A stretch of 32,573 bases of DNA from CAZGIF01 sp964526045 (GTDB taxonomy: Bacteria; Patescibacteriota; Gracilibacteria; Absconditabacterales; Absconditicoccaceae), in the NCBI GenBank assembly GCA_964526045.1, contig CAZGIF010000009.1:1-32573 (forward strand), read 5' to 3'. Numbering within the stretch: the stretch's first letter is position 1; every line of letters starts with the position of its first letter. A model generated the notes under the pieces. The model was not told the DNA's origin. It saw only the letters and a program-made list of their open reading frames with translations, and ran no database searches. This document shows positions 1 through 12,249 of this stretch, piece after piece. Made by a program: the position numbers and the translations under genes.

Positions 1-1
1 C

Positions 2-700
2 AATGACGTCATGAGAGCAATAGATTCAGTTCTAAAAACCAATTTCGAGTCATGATATGAAGTTTTGGAAAGTATTGTTGATAATCTCAGGTTTGAGTGA
101 GATGCATCAAAATGAATACCGACCTATACAATCACAGAATCTCTTGGTCTTTTGTGAGAAAATGAAGATCAATTCAACAAAATAACATCGCTTATAGCTT
201 TTGTTGAAAAAAAAACACAAGATATTCAAAATGCAGAAAATTATTTATCAAAATGGTATGCATTAAAAATAAAAACAACAATCATTGAATTACAAAATAA
301 TATTAGAAGAAAGGAAGAAGAAATCAATAATATGGATAGAAATGATGCATTTGAAATAAGGATGATTCAAAATTATGAAAAAAATATTGAAGATATGAAC
401 TACGAAATAAAATATCATAAAAATGATGTTTCTAAAATACAAACTAGGCAGAAAAAAAACGACATCATAATTACTATAAATCGTCTCAAAAATCAGTTAG
501 AACCTTGAAAAATAGAAAATAATTTGAAAATAGAAAATAAAATCAAAGAACAACATGAACGATTGATAGATCTTATTAAGATATCTTCTTACACTATGCT
601 AGATGTTCTTCATGACACTCTAAAACTTTTCCCAGAAGAGATGCAAACAAGATACCAACGTAGTAAGGAACTTTGACAAAATTTTTGAGAAACGAAATAA
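2..700 (+). CDS. Coiled-coil protein of unknown function (5' end missing)
   Basis: The gene enters from the left edge, so its start is not visible; 232 codons remain before a TAA. With UGA read as glycine there is no interruption. The first ~60 residues look globular. From about residue 70 to 190 the protein is rich in Lys, Glu, Asn and Ile with heptad-like spacing, typical of a long coiled coil. No signal peptide, membrane segment or catalytic motif is visible in the part present. It is followed after 29 nt by another unknown gene on the same strand and heads a seven-gene block of unknowns. I do not recognise the family. It is probably structural or a scaffold, judged only from composition. 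Confidence 0.8.
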
Positions 701-729
701 TCATCTTTATATATTAGACAAAAACTTAT

Positions 730-2592
730 ATGACTCCTACACAAGCACCAAAAGCACATTTAGTAGTAGATCCAAATGCACCTTCACAAGCTAAGCATAC
801 TGCCAAAAATACAGAAAAAACAGCTACTAGCGCTGCAGAAACTTTGCAGACTTTACAACTGAAAATATGAGACAACACTATCGAAATACAAAAATCTCAA
901 CTGACACCTATGACGACAAATTATTGATATACGTTAGTGAATCATTTTGACGATAAAGGTAATGAGGTAAGCCAATATTGTTTGGTCAACACAAAGACAG
1001 ATGAAACTACGCTTCTTGATCCCAAATATACCATAAAGCAAGAAGGTAATAAAACATTTGCACATTACACAAATAATGAAGGAGAAAAAATAAAAAAGCA
1101 GTTTGTTGACTTGAATGACGATCGGTTTGGTTTAGTCAAAAGAGTTATTGGATCCAAAGAGAGATATACACAAATATGAAAATACAGCCAAGTTTTTGAA
1201 ATAAAATCATGACTTCCTAAAGGAACAATGATGCAGAATGTTTTAGTAGTAGATGTCAAAAAAGATGAGAATTGAAACGTTATCTCAAAACAAGAAAAAT
1301 CAGAGACTGGGTATGATTTATCAAAATGATGATATGTTGTACTTTGAGTTAAATGAGAACTTACAGTCTATAAACCAGACAAATTTGATAAAGATAAAGA
1401 ATGAAATCTCATAGACAAATCACTTATCATATTGAATGACGAAGATGAAGACTATAAAAAAGCACAAGAGACAATAGAAGCATCTAAAAACAATATGGGA
1501 AAACTACAAGAAAAAGAATTTAACAAGATGAAACAATTTGTTAATTTTGAAAATCCAATAGTCACAAAATGAATGGATACGAACAGAAGAGCTGTACCAT
1601 TGGGTAAAGACATGACAGAACATTGAATTATATCAGTTGCTCCATGGAAATGAACTCAAGAGTCAAACTGAAATTATCGTGTCATACATAGATACAAAAA
1701 AGACGAGAATTGAAAAGATGTATTTAGTGAGGCGTATATAATAGAAGAAGAAGCTTTTCTAGACACTCACTTCATAGAAGAATCAAAAAAAGAAAAAACA
1801 GATGCAGATAAACAAAAACAATTAATGGCAGAATTGGATGAACTAGATGTATTAGAAAAAGCAGATTCACTTTGAAATAGAGTCTTGGATATGGGTAAAA
1901 ACTGACTTTGAGCAGTACAAAAACAAGTAAGAAATGTATGAGGTAAGATAAAAAATATATGAGATACAATCCAAGAATCTTGAATTGCAGCAAAAAAAGC
2001 AATCAATAGTATGCTAGCACCAAAAAGTTTGGATGAGAAAATCAATGCTTTTACAGACAATTTTAAAAATTGAGAAGCGAGTATCACATACAAAGGTTGA
2101 GAAATAGATTATAACAAAAGGACTGAACTAATGGCTCTAGCCAAAGAACATGGACTAATGTGATTTGTAAAAAAAGTAAAAACATCAAAATATAAAATAA
2201 TTGTATGAAAATATAAAACAGAATGATGAGACTTAGATTCACAATGACTTAAATCACTTCTAAAGGAATGACTATTTTTAGAAGAACCATTTGAAAGATC
2301 AGAAAATAAACTTCCACATCAAATATCTCACGATAAAAAAGAAATAATAGATATACTTGCAAACTCTGAATTAATTGGAGTCAAATTTCAAGTATGCGAA
2401 TCATATAAGTATACATTAACAAGACCTGATGTATGAAAAACCATAGCATGGAAAAAAGTTAGTTCTGATAAATATGATATAGAAATTATTAAAGATGAGT
2501 CACATAGTTATTTTGACATGAATGCGAATGAATACGATCCAAGGTGAGAAGAATATAAACGCAATAATAACCCTTTCAAAGTTTGAATCTAA
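730..2592 (+). CDS. Hypothetical protein, 620 aa
   Basis: Open for 620 codons with UGA as glycine and closed by TAA. The start is the first ATG after the upstream stop and follows an AT-rich box (ctttatatatta) resembling those before neighbouring starts. There is no signal peptide and no transmembrane segment. The N-terminal ~60 residues are Ala/Thr/Lys-rich and probably disordered. Residues ~60-340 look like repeated beta-rich modules with DENG-type turns. A short helical, glycine-punctuated stretch follows around residues 360-430, then a mixed C-terminal domain. Many glycines are encoded by UGA. I recognise no family. It sits between two coiled-coil genes with 30-35 nt spacing, so co-transcription is likely. 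A cytoplasmic or unconventionally exported partner of the neighbouring membrane protein is possible but unproven. Confidence 0.8.
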
Positions 2593-2626
2593 ACAACCTT
2601 ACAAATTTTTATATTAAACAAAAAAC

Positions 2627-5272
2627 ATGAACGCAGTAAGAAATTTTTGAAAAGGAATAAGTGGAAAGTTACCATCGTTACAATCAACGAAGAGTTTATT
2701 GGCTGCAGCTGCATTTCTTGTTGCAGTAAATGTAACCAACATAACAAACGTATTGGGTCAGAATCCTCCTTCAAATCCTACAAGTGATAAAATCACTGGA
2801 ATTACAAAAAAAGTAACAAACGCAAACAAAGCTAAACAGGATATTAAAACGCATAGTACTATCAGTAGTATAACTCCCAACATGCTACTCAATCTCGAAA
2901 AAAGCATGAAAAAAAACAATATTGAATGAGGTGTTTTGTTTCTAGCTACATGAGACGATAAAGTATGATCAGAAGAACTACGTGATACCTTGAAAATCAA
3001 TGCTAATGCAATTGCAGAAAAAAAATGACTATATATTTTAGTCGAAGTAATAGAAAATGATAAAGCTTATCCAGAGTCACCAGGACCAAGTTTTTATTGC
3101 CAAGTTATTCGAGACTGAAAACTACAAGAAGACGCTACTAAAGAATACACAGAGAAATTACGTGATAAGACAAAATGAGAGGTAAAAAAATGAAACTGAC
3201 AAGCAGTCGTTAAATGAGTACAACAGCTGATTTTGGATATATCTTCGAAGTTTGGATCTACAAATATTGAACTAAAAGACTCACAAACTACAAATTGACA
3301 AAATACTACAGAAACACAAGATAATAATAACGGATCAAACTCAAATACAAATACTGCAGACGACGACAAAAACTCAACCAATGCAGTCTCTACAAACAAT
3401 GAAAGTCCAGAAGAATTTCCTACGTGAGCTTTGGGCGCAATCATTGCATTAGTATTGACAACAGGTTGATTGTGACTGGCAGCATATAACAAAAATAGAT
3501 CACTTAATCAAAAAGCAGAAGATATATTGAAGGCAATAGAATCTCTACGCAAAAAAAAAGGAAAAGCATTAGACACAATAGCGAGAATACATGATTTTGT
3601 TGACTATCTACCTGGAAGTAGTATTACAAACGACGCAAGTGATTTCACATGAGATTGATTTGAAGAGTTTGATAAGATGAAAACAGTGAGTGATGTCAAA
3701 ACTAAGTTACTAGAATATTGATCTCCACTTGCTAAGTATTTTGTCACAACAGAGTCAGAAAAATACAAAGTAACAAGGAAATTTGATGATACATTTGCAG
3801 CATACGAAAGTAACTATCAACAGATAGTACCTTTAACAACAGTTATCAATGCAGTGGATGGGATGCAAAAGATCCAAGAAAAAGGTACGCTACTTGATGT
3901 AAACACACTAAAAAACAGACTTGAAGCTATCCATGAGACAAACACATTGCGATTTGATAGTTCTCTACATAACCCAGACACATTCGCCGAACAAAAAACA
4001 AATCTATTGCAGCTAACAAAGAATAATTTGAAAGATATTAACGATAACAGTGAAGAAATTGGAATTACACAAAAACTTGCACCACAACATCTGCAAGAAG
4101 TACAAGTATCAGACAATAAACTTACAACAACGATTAACACATTGGACAATCTAGAAAAAACCATCAAAAAGTCAGAAAAATCTTATCAAAAAAGGTTTGT
4201 AAATACAACTAGTGAAGATAGTTTTGAATTTAAACTTATAGCTGTAAACAGAAGTAGCGAGACATACCCACAGTTGTTGACCATATCAACAAACTCGAAC
4301 TTAGTAAATCTAGAAAAGAATGCAAAATCACTTAAAAATGAAGCAATGGAACTATATAAAGACGAACAAAAAAATCGATCTGACATAAATTCGAAGTGAG
4401 AATCTAGTATTGAAAATCTCGACACACTACTCACTGCATACAGAAAGTTTGAGGAAGCATACAAGTCGTGCATAAATTTTGTCCATACAATACGTTGACT
4501 ACAATGAACTATAGATTCATATAAAGAACAAAAACACTTAGAAGCACTTCCAGACAAACTAAAACATGAAAACGAAGTCTCATCTAAAAAGAGTCAGATT
4601 AATTTTGCTATAGAAAGCGGAAAGAAAACACTAAATCATATAGAACAAAAAGTTAATTTTGGAAGTTTAGCAGACAGTATGGACTCATACATCAAAGCAT
4701 ATTCAGACTATAACAACACGTATTTAGAGTTTGTAGATGTGAAGAGAGAATATAAGGTAGCTTTCAATAATTATGAAAAGAATGCACAGCAATTAGGAGA
4801 AGATATATCAGCAGGATTGTCAAACGGAGATACAATAGAAAATCATGATAATTCAGATTACAATAAACAACTAGAAAAGCTAAAGCAGTCATATTCGTCA
4901 TTAAATCAAGAAATAGAAGAACAACAAAAAAAATTTAAACACCTAGCAGATCTAACATCTAGTTTGGAAAGCAAAATCAGACATTATGAGTGACTTAGAG
5001 ACATAGCAGGCAAAACATCACTCAACATCTCAACAACAACACAATGATCATATTCACAACGTGTTGCAGATCTAGATGAGAGAATAAGCACAGTAAATGG
5101 AAAAATATCAAACCTAGAAAGACAAATAGACGCCATTGAAGCAAAAGAACGTGAAGAAAGAGAAGCAATAGCAAGACAAGAAGAAATTAAAAAAAATGCG
5201 GCTGAAATCGAAGCAAATCTAAAAAAAGAATGAGCTCATTGAGATGGACCACAAAATATTGTTGCAAGATAA
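2627..5272 (+). CDS. Large membrane-anchored coiled-coil protein, 881 aa
   Basis: An 881-codon frame with UGA as glycine, the longest in the window. Residues ~22-45 are hydrophobic and Ala/Val-rich, consistent with a signal peptide or anchor. Residues ~95-220 form a compact alpha/beta region whose pattern (hydrophobic strands, a glycine turn after LFLAT, a C-terminal QQLI helix) weakly recalls TPM-type domains. A low-complexity Asn/Thr/Asp linker follows (~220-262). A second hydrophobic segment around residues 267-288 is followed by Lys/Arg residues. The remaining ~590 residues are almost entirely helical with long coiled-coil stretches and an Arg/Glu-rich segment near the end. The topology suggests an external N-terminal domain, one or two membrane passes and a long cytoplasmic coiled coil. 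The TPM comparison is only a guess from memory. Confidence 0.82.
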
Positions 5273-5317
5273 TACTATATAACCCAAATCAAAAAATCGT
5301 ACAATACTTTATATATT

Positions 5318-6235
5318 ATGATACCAATGAAACAAAATCAAAATTATGAAACATTAAAAAAAATCAATAATTTGAGCGCAAAAGAAAAAGAAGAACTTGC
5401 AAACAAAGCAAACATCAGAAACAAAGACCAACTTTTTACAGCCGTTAAGATGCTTGCAGAAAAGTCAGAAGAGCTATGAAAAAACTTTGGGTGATTTTTA
5501 ATAGATTTTAGAAGAAAGAATAATAATTCAGAACTCTTAGATGAATACCTCAAAGTCAAGCAAATATATGAACAAAGAGAAAAAGACCTGTTTAACAATC
5601 TAAACGATTGAAAAAACAACAGTTGAGAGAAAGCTTGAAATAAAAATAGATATACTTTGAATGAGAATGAGAGGCAAAATCAGCTACAATGAGTTCTTGG
5701 TCTTATTCAAGAACACAAGAACGAGATTGAATGACTAGGGAATAGACAAGCATTTGGTGAATATATAGAAGCATACAATGCTTTGGATACGTTTTACAAT
5801 AAAAACAGTAATAAAGCTAAAAGATTAGATAAGTATAACGAGCTAACAAACAAACTAAACTCTCTTTATGAATCTTTTGAAGATGATTTTAAAGGAAATG
5901 AATCATTACTAAAAAAAGAATCAGATTTATATACACATATTGAGCATGTTGATGATATCTTACTTCTCATGACTAAGCTGTTATGAGAGATTCCAAACCC
6001 AAGCCAAAGAGAATGAGGTAACAACAGAATAACCAACATTAAGGACAAGATGAATACTATGAAAAACATACGAACCGACTTATTACATACTATCGAAAAG
6101 GTCGAAACAATATACAAGAGCGAGATAAACCAGATTGCATCAAAAGCAAAAGAAACAAACAAAAACAAAAAAGAACAAGCAGAAAAACAAGCTTACCAAG
6201 AAACATTTGACAAGTTAGTAGCAAAATTACTATAA
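5318..6235 (+). CDS. Helical protein, paralogue of the 106-aa gene downstream
   Basis: A 305-codon frame, almost wholly alpha-helical and Lys/Glu/Asn-rich, with no signal peptide or membrane segment. Residues ~19-52 carry a motif of the form LSxxxKxELAxxAxIxN followed by LF. It recurs almost unchanged at residues ~17-46 of the 106-aa product encoded at 7944-8264, and similarity continues faintly for another ~50 residues. The two genes are therefore probably ancient duplicates, with this one extended by ~200 residues of coiled coil. ATG 5318 directly follows a TATATT box; another in-frame ATG lies three codons later and could be used instead. The next gene starts 9 nt after the stop, so the two are surely co-transcribed. 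Function unknown. Confidence 0.8.
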
Positions 6236-6244
6236 CCAAGTGCT

Positions 6245-7912
6245 ATGTGAGAAGATATAACACACGTAGACAATAGCATACACTTAGAACAAAAACTTTG
6301 ATTACTAGATGAGTTATTTACTCATGCAAGCGATGAACAAATTCGCAGTCTACAAGCACACAACATTACAATTGAAGATTTATTATGAATGCAAGATTTT
6401 GATAAAAAATACGAATCTTGATTAAAAGAATTAGGAGAAAACTTACAAGGATCTTGATCTGAAGTGTATAAGCAAAAGCAGATACAAGCTTTCGACAAAA
6501 ACTTCATCTCGTCTATGTACAATCTGTTATGACATACGTCTTTAAACAAACAATATAGTAGTTATAAAGATAGTCTGACAGGAAACTTTCAGTTAGACAT
6601 CAATATAAAGCTAGCAAATTTTTCATACCTCAAAATACCAAATATGAAAGAATTTGAAAGCGAAAAAGACATTGCTCTTTTTGCTCTTTTTGTATCAAAT
6701 ATATTAAAAAGTCTAAGCTTATGACTTGTAGGTCAAAAAACAGAAAGTTGAAAAAAAACTACATTAGATATTAAAAAAGTTGTAACAAAGATTATGAGTG
6801 ACTTTAAGTCAATAAACAATACTTCAGGAAGAGATAAACAAGAAAGAATCGATGATTTTCTTTGAATATTAGAAATAATGGAAGAAAACGACAAACTGTT
6901 TCTCATACAATATACAAAACAAGAATTACTACATAATAACATAGAAGATATCCTGAAAAACCAAACAGAAGCTTACAATTTGATAAGGGAACTACTATCA
7001 AATACGAAAGAAACAACAAAAAACACAGAACCAGCTACTCAAAAATATGAGAAAAAAGAAGTGCAAAAAGATGTATATACGCAAAATATTAATGTAAATA
7101 GTTCAACTGATATGTCTATAAAAAGTGATATTGAGAATCAAAGCATCAAGATTAGTGGAGGTTGAGACGTTATCGTTGAATGAAATATAAAAACAAATAA
7201 AGTTAAAATATCATGATCATGAAATATTTCTTGTAAAAACCTAGAGGCATTAGAGATAGTCGATATAAGCGCATCCTGAGACATACATATAACAGGAAAA
7301 CTTAAAACTAATAAAATTAAACTTAGTGGTAGTTGAGATATTACATGTGACGAACTAGATGTAAGTGAAAAGATAGATATAAGTTGAAGTTGAAGTATAA
7401 AAGCAAAAAAAACAAGTGGGTCTAACAATCCAAATGTTGTTGTTACTTGAAGTGGAAGTTGTAAGATAAATGGAGAAAGCCTCTGAAAGGAAAAGAACTA
7501 CGGTTCTTCATCAAATAATTTTAGCAGTAATACTACTATACAATGAGTCAACTTTTCAGATATAGATAGAGATTTTAGAGTAGGAGATGATTTTGTATAT
7601 TCTAATAATATTAACATAAATAATTCTAGCATAAACAGTTCAAGATGAAGTTTTTGAAGTTCGACTTCTACCTTATACCCATGAAATTTTAACGTTATCT
7701 GAGGATTAACAATAACAATGGACAAGAATGAGACTGTCTTCATTGAGGGAAATTGAATAAACTTTGAAGTATATAAAAAATGAGGGACAATGTGATGAAA
7801 TGTACCAGGAGAACTAGATAGTAATGAAAAGTGATTCACATATAAGTGAGATGGGATTAAAATAGTATATGATAACAAATCACGTATAATTAATGTTAGA
7901 TACAAAAAATAA
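6245..7912 (+). CDS. GIN/DUF2807-like beta-solenoid protein, 555 aa
   Basis: A 555-codon frame starting 9 nt after the preceding stop. Residues 1-~290 are helical. From ~298 to ~420 there are short repeats of the type KISGSG-N/D-I separated by turns with Thr, Asn and Cys, for example ISGSGNISC, LSGSGDITC and ISGSGSIKA. This is the signature of the GIN/DUF2807 family ('putative auto-transporter adhesin, head'), a beta-solenoid found in surface or secreted proteins. The glycines of these turns are mostly UGA codons, so the domain disappears in standard-code translation. A Ser/Asn-rich segment and a C-terminal beta-rich region (~470-555) follow. No signal peptide is apparent, which is odd for a GIN protein. 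Family assignment is by motif pattern only. Confidence 0.8.
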
Positions 7913-7930
7913 ATATATAGTTTAACTTTA

Positions 7931-7943
7931 TACAATATTACCA
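7931..7943 (+). promoter_or_regulatory. Candidate -10 box directly before the 106-aa gene
   Basis: TACAAT at 7931-7936 is followed by seven bases and then the ATG at 7944. That spacing would put the transcription start at or next to the start codon, giving a leaderless mRNA. No convincing -35 box was identified, so this is tentative. Confidence 0.35.
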
Positions 7944-8264
7944 ATGTCATATAAGTACAACAACTCAATCGTTCAAGAAATACATGAACTCTCAGATGAT
8001 CAAAAACAAGAACTAGCCCAACAAGCTGGCATCCAAAACCCAGAAAAAATAGATGAACTCTTTGCGTTTATAGAAAAGATTGCAACGCAGTCAGAATCAT
8101 TACAAAATACTCTTTGAGATGCTGGAGAGGAAAAATTATTTGCAGAATACCAAAAATTAGAATTTAATTTCAGAGAGAAAAATAGTGACTCTTTGTTCGA
8201 GGAGCTTAATATTTTTGTCGAAGATCTTATAGAATTGGATAAAACTGAAGAAGTAAATTTGTAA
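7944..8264 (+). CDS. Small helical protein, 106 aa, paralogue of the 305-aa gene
   Basis: A 106-codon acidic, helical protein with a single UGA glycine. Its N-terminal ~45 residues match those of the product at 5318-6235 (LSDDQKQELAQQAGIQN here, LSAKEKEELANKANIRN there), and a weaker match continues through an EYxK segment to residue ~90. There is no signal peptide or transmembrane segment. It is the shortest member of the unknown block and lacks the long coiled coil of its paralogue, so it may be the minimal domain. The gene has its own TACAAT box close to the start. Function unknown. Confidence 0.78.
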
Positions 8265-8299
8265 AGAACATCTTTTAGTACAACTACAAACAATAAAAT

Positions 8300-9604
8300 A
8301 TGGCAAAAAAATGATGGGTAAAGTTAGTATTAATAGTATGAGCAATCCTACTGTTAATAGGGATGATTTATACACTTTTTCATGTACATACACATTTTTC
8401 ATATCAGACACTTCGAGGAAAATGAGGAAGTTGAGTTGAATTTGGTGGTGACAACATACTGTATTCAATTGCTTGATATTCAGTTGCATTTTTTATTATG
8501 TCATGCAGTTCTTATATTGTTTACAAAAAATATAAAGACATACGTCCTATTTCAATTATTCTTGTTAGTTGAGCTATAAGTCTTTTGATTTTATACGACC
8601 ATATGGATATATATAACAATTTTGAAATTTCTCATAAACTATATACTCTATCTATCAAAATATGAACAGCAAGTAGCATACGATATCTCTTACGATTTAA
8701 AAACATTAGACATAAAAACTTATTCTTATGAATAGTCTGCATCTTTATACTTTTATTATGATTATATCACCAAGATATTATCAGTAATTATTGAGATATA
8801 TTTAGATTTATAGTTCAGAATAAGTATTTGGCTATGCTTGTATTACCATGATTATGACTTATAAATATTATTATGTATAACAGATCTCTAAATTTCTTTA
8901 GGAATTATACGTTCTTTTTTGTTTTCCTCTATTTGATATATTTTTTTATAAACATATACTGAGAAAAAATAGTTCCAAACTTTATTTGAGAAAATATATT
9001 ACCACTATTGATTACTATATATTTTATTGCCTCATGTATTGTCTTATTCTTTAGTCATAGTCATAAAAAAAAGATTGTAATATATATTGCATGAATTTTC
9101 TTATTAGCAACAAGTTTATCTACTACTTTCAGTAATCGAAGTAGATTTATGTGATTCTGAGTGACGATATATCTTGATCTGCTTATTTTAATTATAGTAT
9201 TGTTTTCTATCAAAAAAAAATACGGAATATATCTTTGTATTGTAATAACTACTCAAATAGTGGCATCAATTATATTCTCGGTTTTTCGTCCACAGTTAGC
9301 TCAATCAATATCTAATCCATATAATACAAACGAAGTAATATATTTAGACAAAAATTCATATAAAAGTTGGTGAATAAGTTCAACCAGGAATTCAGAAAAA
9401 GTCTTGAGCGAGAATCCAGACTTAGCTAATTCAGTATTTGTTAGACGTTGTCATAAATCACCAGGTAGATTTTGCATAGAAACATTATCTAACTATCTTA
9501 GAGATAAAAACCAATCATCAGCCATGGCAACAATATTATCTTCTTTTTTATGAATATTTATTTTATACGTACTTATAAGTTCTAGTTACGTCAAAAAAAG
9601 ATAG
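8300..9604 (+). CDS. Polytopic membrane protein, 434 aa
   Basis: A 434-codon frame ended by TAG. The protein is dominated by hydrophobic segments separated by short Lys/Arg or aromatic loops; I count roughly nine to eleven transmembrane helices. A hydrophilic loop near the C-terminus (~350-400) holds two cysteines (contexts RRCHKS and RFCIE) and probably lies outside the membrane, where they could form a disulfide. A last helix and a basic KKR tail follow. No transporter, permease or O-antigen polymerase motif is recognisable. It ends the block of unknown genes, so it may be the membrane partner of the coiled-coil and GIN-like proteins; that is inference from position only. Confidence 0.8.
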
Positions 9605-9672
9605 ATCTACTTCCACCTTGTAATCAATACCATTTCTCTATAAAATGATAGAGTTTATTGTCGATTGATTGT

Positions 9673-11772
9673 ATGGCACTTGATCTCAAACAACTACTCA
9701 AAACCTCTCCAAGGTACATCTCTTTGCTTGCACAAACGTGAATTCAATCCGTCAAGGATTTTTTGTTGTGCTTTCCGAGAGCATATGAGGATAGATGAAC
9801 GCTCAAGACATTTGAAACGCTTGAATTTGAAAGTAAAGTTGCACAAAGTTGCAAAGTACTTGTGACCAACAAAACAGTACAACCAAGATGAAACAAAAAA
9901 CTGTATAGCATAGAAATTACTGATTCTAATGGAGATATAGCAGAAGCAACGTATTTTAATAATTATTTTCAATACAAAAAAATTGAGCCTGACGCGCGAT
10001 ATATTATCGTTTGAAAACCAAAGTTTGCGTTTGGAAAGATACAGTTTGCACATCCCGAATTCATTGTATCTGATGAAAATACTACATGAATCACATCACA
10101 CAATGTGTGAAGAATTTTTCCTGTCTATGCAGAGACAATGTGAATCAAATCATCATGGTTTGCAAAAAACACACGAAAAGCATTAACTATCATACCACAA
10201 GTCTTTCACGAATATCTTCCAGACGACTTTTTGGAAACGTATAATCTTATGTGAGTTCATGAAACAATACGTGCTATGCACTACCCGCAAAGTTACCAAG
10301 AACAAGAACAAGCTATGTATAGGATTTTTTTTGATAGATTATTGAGAATTCAAATCTACAGTATGCAAAAAAGACAGGAATATCAAACGAGTCATGCAGA
10401 ACATACGAGTACTCATACGCAAAAACAACAGACACAAGCACCAGATCGAGAACTGATAGGTCACATAACGAGCACTTTACCATTTGCACTTACAACTGCA
10501 CAAAAAAAGGTAATCAAAGCAATCATACAAGACTTTCATGGGCAACAACATGACAAACATCATACAATGATGAGATTACTCCAATGAGACGTTTGATCAT
10601 GAAAAACCATTGTTGCTGTCATCACAGCTCGATATATTATCAAGTTTTTTGGTGGACAAGTAGCGTTTTTGGTACCGCTATCAGTACTCGCACAACAACA
10701 TGTTAGCTCAATAGCAAAAATACTTTTGCCTTTGGGTGTACGTGTTGCACTCCTGTCGTGAAAACTTACCGCAAAAGAAAAAGAACAAACCAAACAACAG
10801 CTTGCAAACTGACAAATAGACTTGATTGTATGAACGCATGCGCTTTTGCAAGACACTGTGTCTTTTGCATCACTCCAATACGTTATAATCGACGAACAAC
10901 ACAAGTTTTGAGTCAAACAAAGATCATTTTTGAAACAACATTGAAGTCCACATATTTTGCAAATGTCTGCAACGCCAATTCCAAGATCTATGGCATTGGC
11001 ATTTTTTGGGGAATTTGACGTCAGTGTGATTGATGAACTTCCAGCATGAAGAAAAGAAATCACCACCAAAATAGTAACCAAAAAAGACCGAACAAAACTC
11101 AAACCTCGAATTATGCAAAAAATTGAAAACTGACAAAAAGTGTTCGTTGTAACTCCCCTCGTGGAAGAATCTGAGAAAATTGATTGAGTCGCATCTGCGA
11201 TTGAATCGTTTTATGCTATGCAAGAAATATTTTGAGAAATACAACACAAAGTCTGACTTATGCACGGTAAAATGAAAGCAAAAGAAAAAGATGAGATAAT
11301 GACAGCATTTAAATCATGAAAAATTATGATACTTGTTGCAACAACTGTCATTGAGGTTTGAGTAGATATTCCAGAAGCAACAATTATGATTATACAAAAC
11401 GCGGAGCGTTTTGGTTTGGCACAACTACACCAACTTCGTGGGAGAATTTGAAGAAATGATTTGCAATCGTATTGTTTTTTGGAGACAAAAACAAAATCAT
11501 GAGACACATATCAAAGACTAAAAGCAATGGAACAAACCAGTGATTGATTTAAACTTGCGGATATTGATTTGCAATATCGTTGAACGGGAGAAATACTTGG
11601 AACAAGACAATCGTGAATTAGCGATATTCCCCTTGCAATTATGTCAGATTTATCTTTTATAGAAAAAGTACATGAGGCAGCAGCATACTTATTAAAAACG
11701 TATCCTAACCTAGATGAACTTCCAAAACTAAAAGCATATGTAGAGCAAAAAATGGAAGATACACTTGTCTAA
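9673..11772 (+). CDS. recG: ATP-dependent DNA helicase RecG
   Basis: RecG is a superfamily 2 helicase that remodels stalled replication forks and branched recombination intermediates. The 699-aa length matches the family (~690). The N-terminal wedge region contains the usual FPRAYED motif around residue 34, followed by an OB-fold. The helicase core shows Walker A GDVGSGKT (residues 305-312), the RecG-type Walker B box DEQH followed by K-FG (407-413), motif III SATPIPRS, and C-terminal motifs including QLRGRIGR. Two of the three P-loop glycines, and several others, are UGA codons. ATG 9673 is chosen because an earlier ATG at 9645 is in another frame that stops at a TAG. tsaE follows 38 nt downstream. 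Confidence 0.97.
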
Positions 11773-11810
11773 AGCTAATATTCTCTCTATAAACATATTT
11801 TTATCTCTCC

Positions 11811-12242
11811 ATGCTATGCATGATCACACATTCGATCAAAGAAACAATGGAATATGCTTCTTCACTTGCAGCATCGTGAACAAAATATATTACACTTAGC
11901 GGTATGCTTTGAGCATGAAAAACTCATTTCGTAAAATGATTTGCGCAAGGATTAGGAATCGAATCACACAGCGTCAAAAGCCCGACATATACATATATGC
12001 ATATATATGAGAATAAACTTTTGCATATTGATATGTATAGACTAGAAGTATTCGAAGATGCACAAAAAAAATGAATTATTGATCAGATATTTGATGCAGA
12101 ATACTGTATAATTGAACGACCAAAACGAACACACACCTATACAACAGCAAATCGAAAACACCTGATGATCAAAAAAGTAGACGATCATTCAAGAGAATTT
12201 ATCGATATAGAAACGCAAGACATAGACGCTCAAGTTTTATAG
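11811..12242 (+). CDS. tsaE: tRNA t6A biosynthesis ATPase TsaE
   Basis: TsaE is the small P-loop ATPase that works with TsaB and TsaD to make N6-threonylcarbamoyl-adenosine at position 37 of ANN-decoding tRNAs. The 143-aa product shows the family order: P-loop GAGKTH (residues 34-39, two glycines from UGA), SPTYTYMHIYE, and a HIDMYRLE segment (family: H-D-YRL), then a C-terminal IIERPKR where most TsaE have E-W. The Trp is missing but the Glu is present. The first ATG is used; a second ATG three codons later is equally possible. tsaE lies just behind recG and ends 7 nt from the end of a convergent gene. Confidence 0.92.
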
Positions 12243-12249
12243 AAATTTT

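Noticed and set aside
937..1179. Stand-alone 80-aa gene
   Set aside because: It is only an internal piece of the 620-aa frame 730-2592, bounded by UGA glycine codons.
3817..4557. Long minus-strand frames opposite the 881-aa coiled-coil gene
   Set aside because: They are Ser/Phe-rich antisense shadows of the Lys/Glu-rich coding strand and contain no recognisable motif.
9645..9831. Earlier ATG at 9645 as the recG start
   Set aside because: It is in a different frame that meets a TAG at about 9790; ATG 9673 gives the RecG N-terminus.
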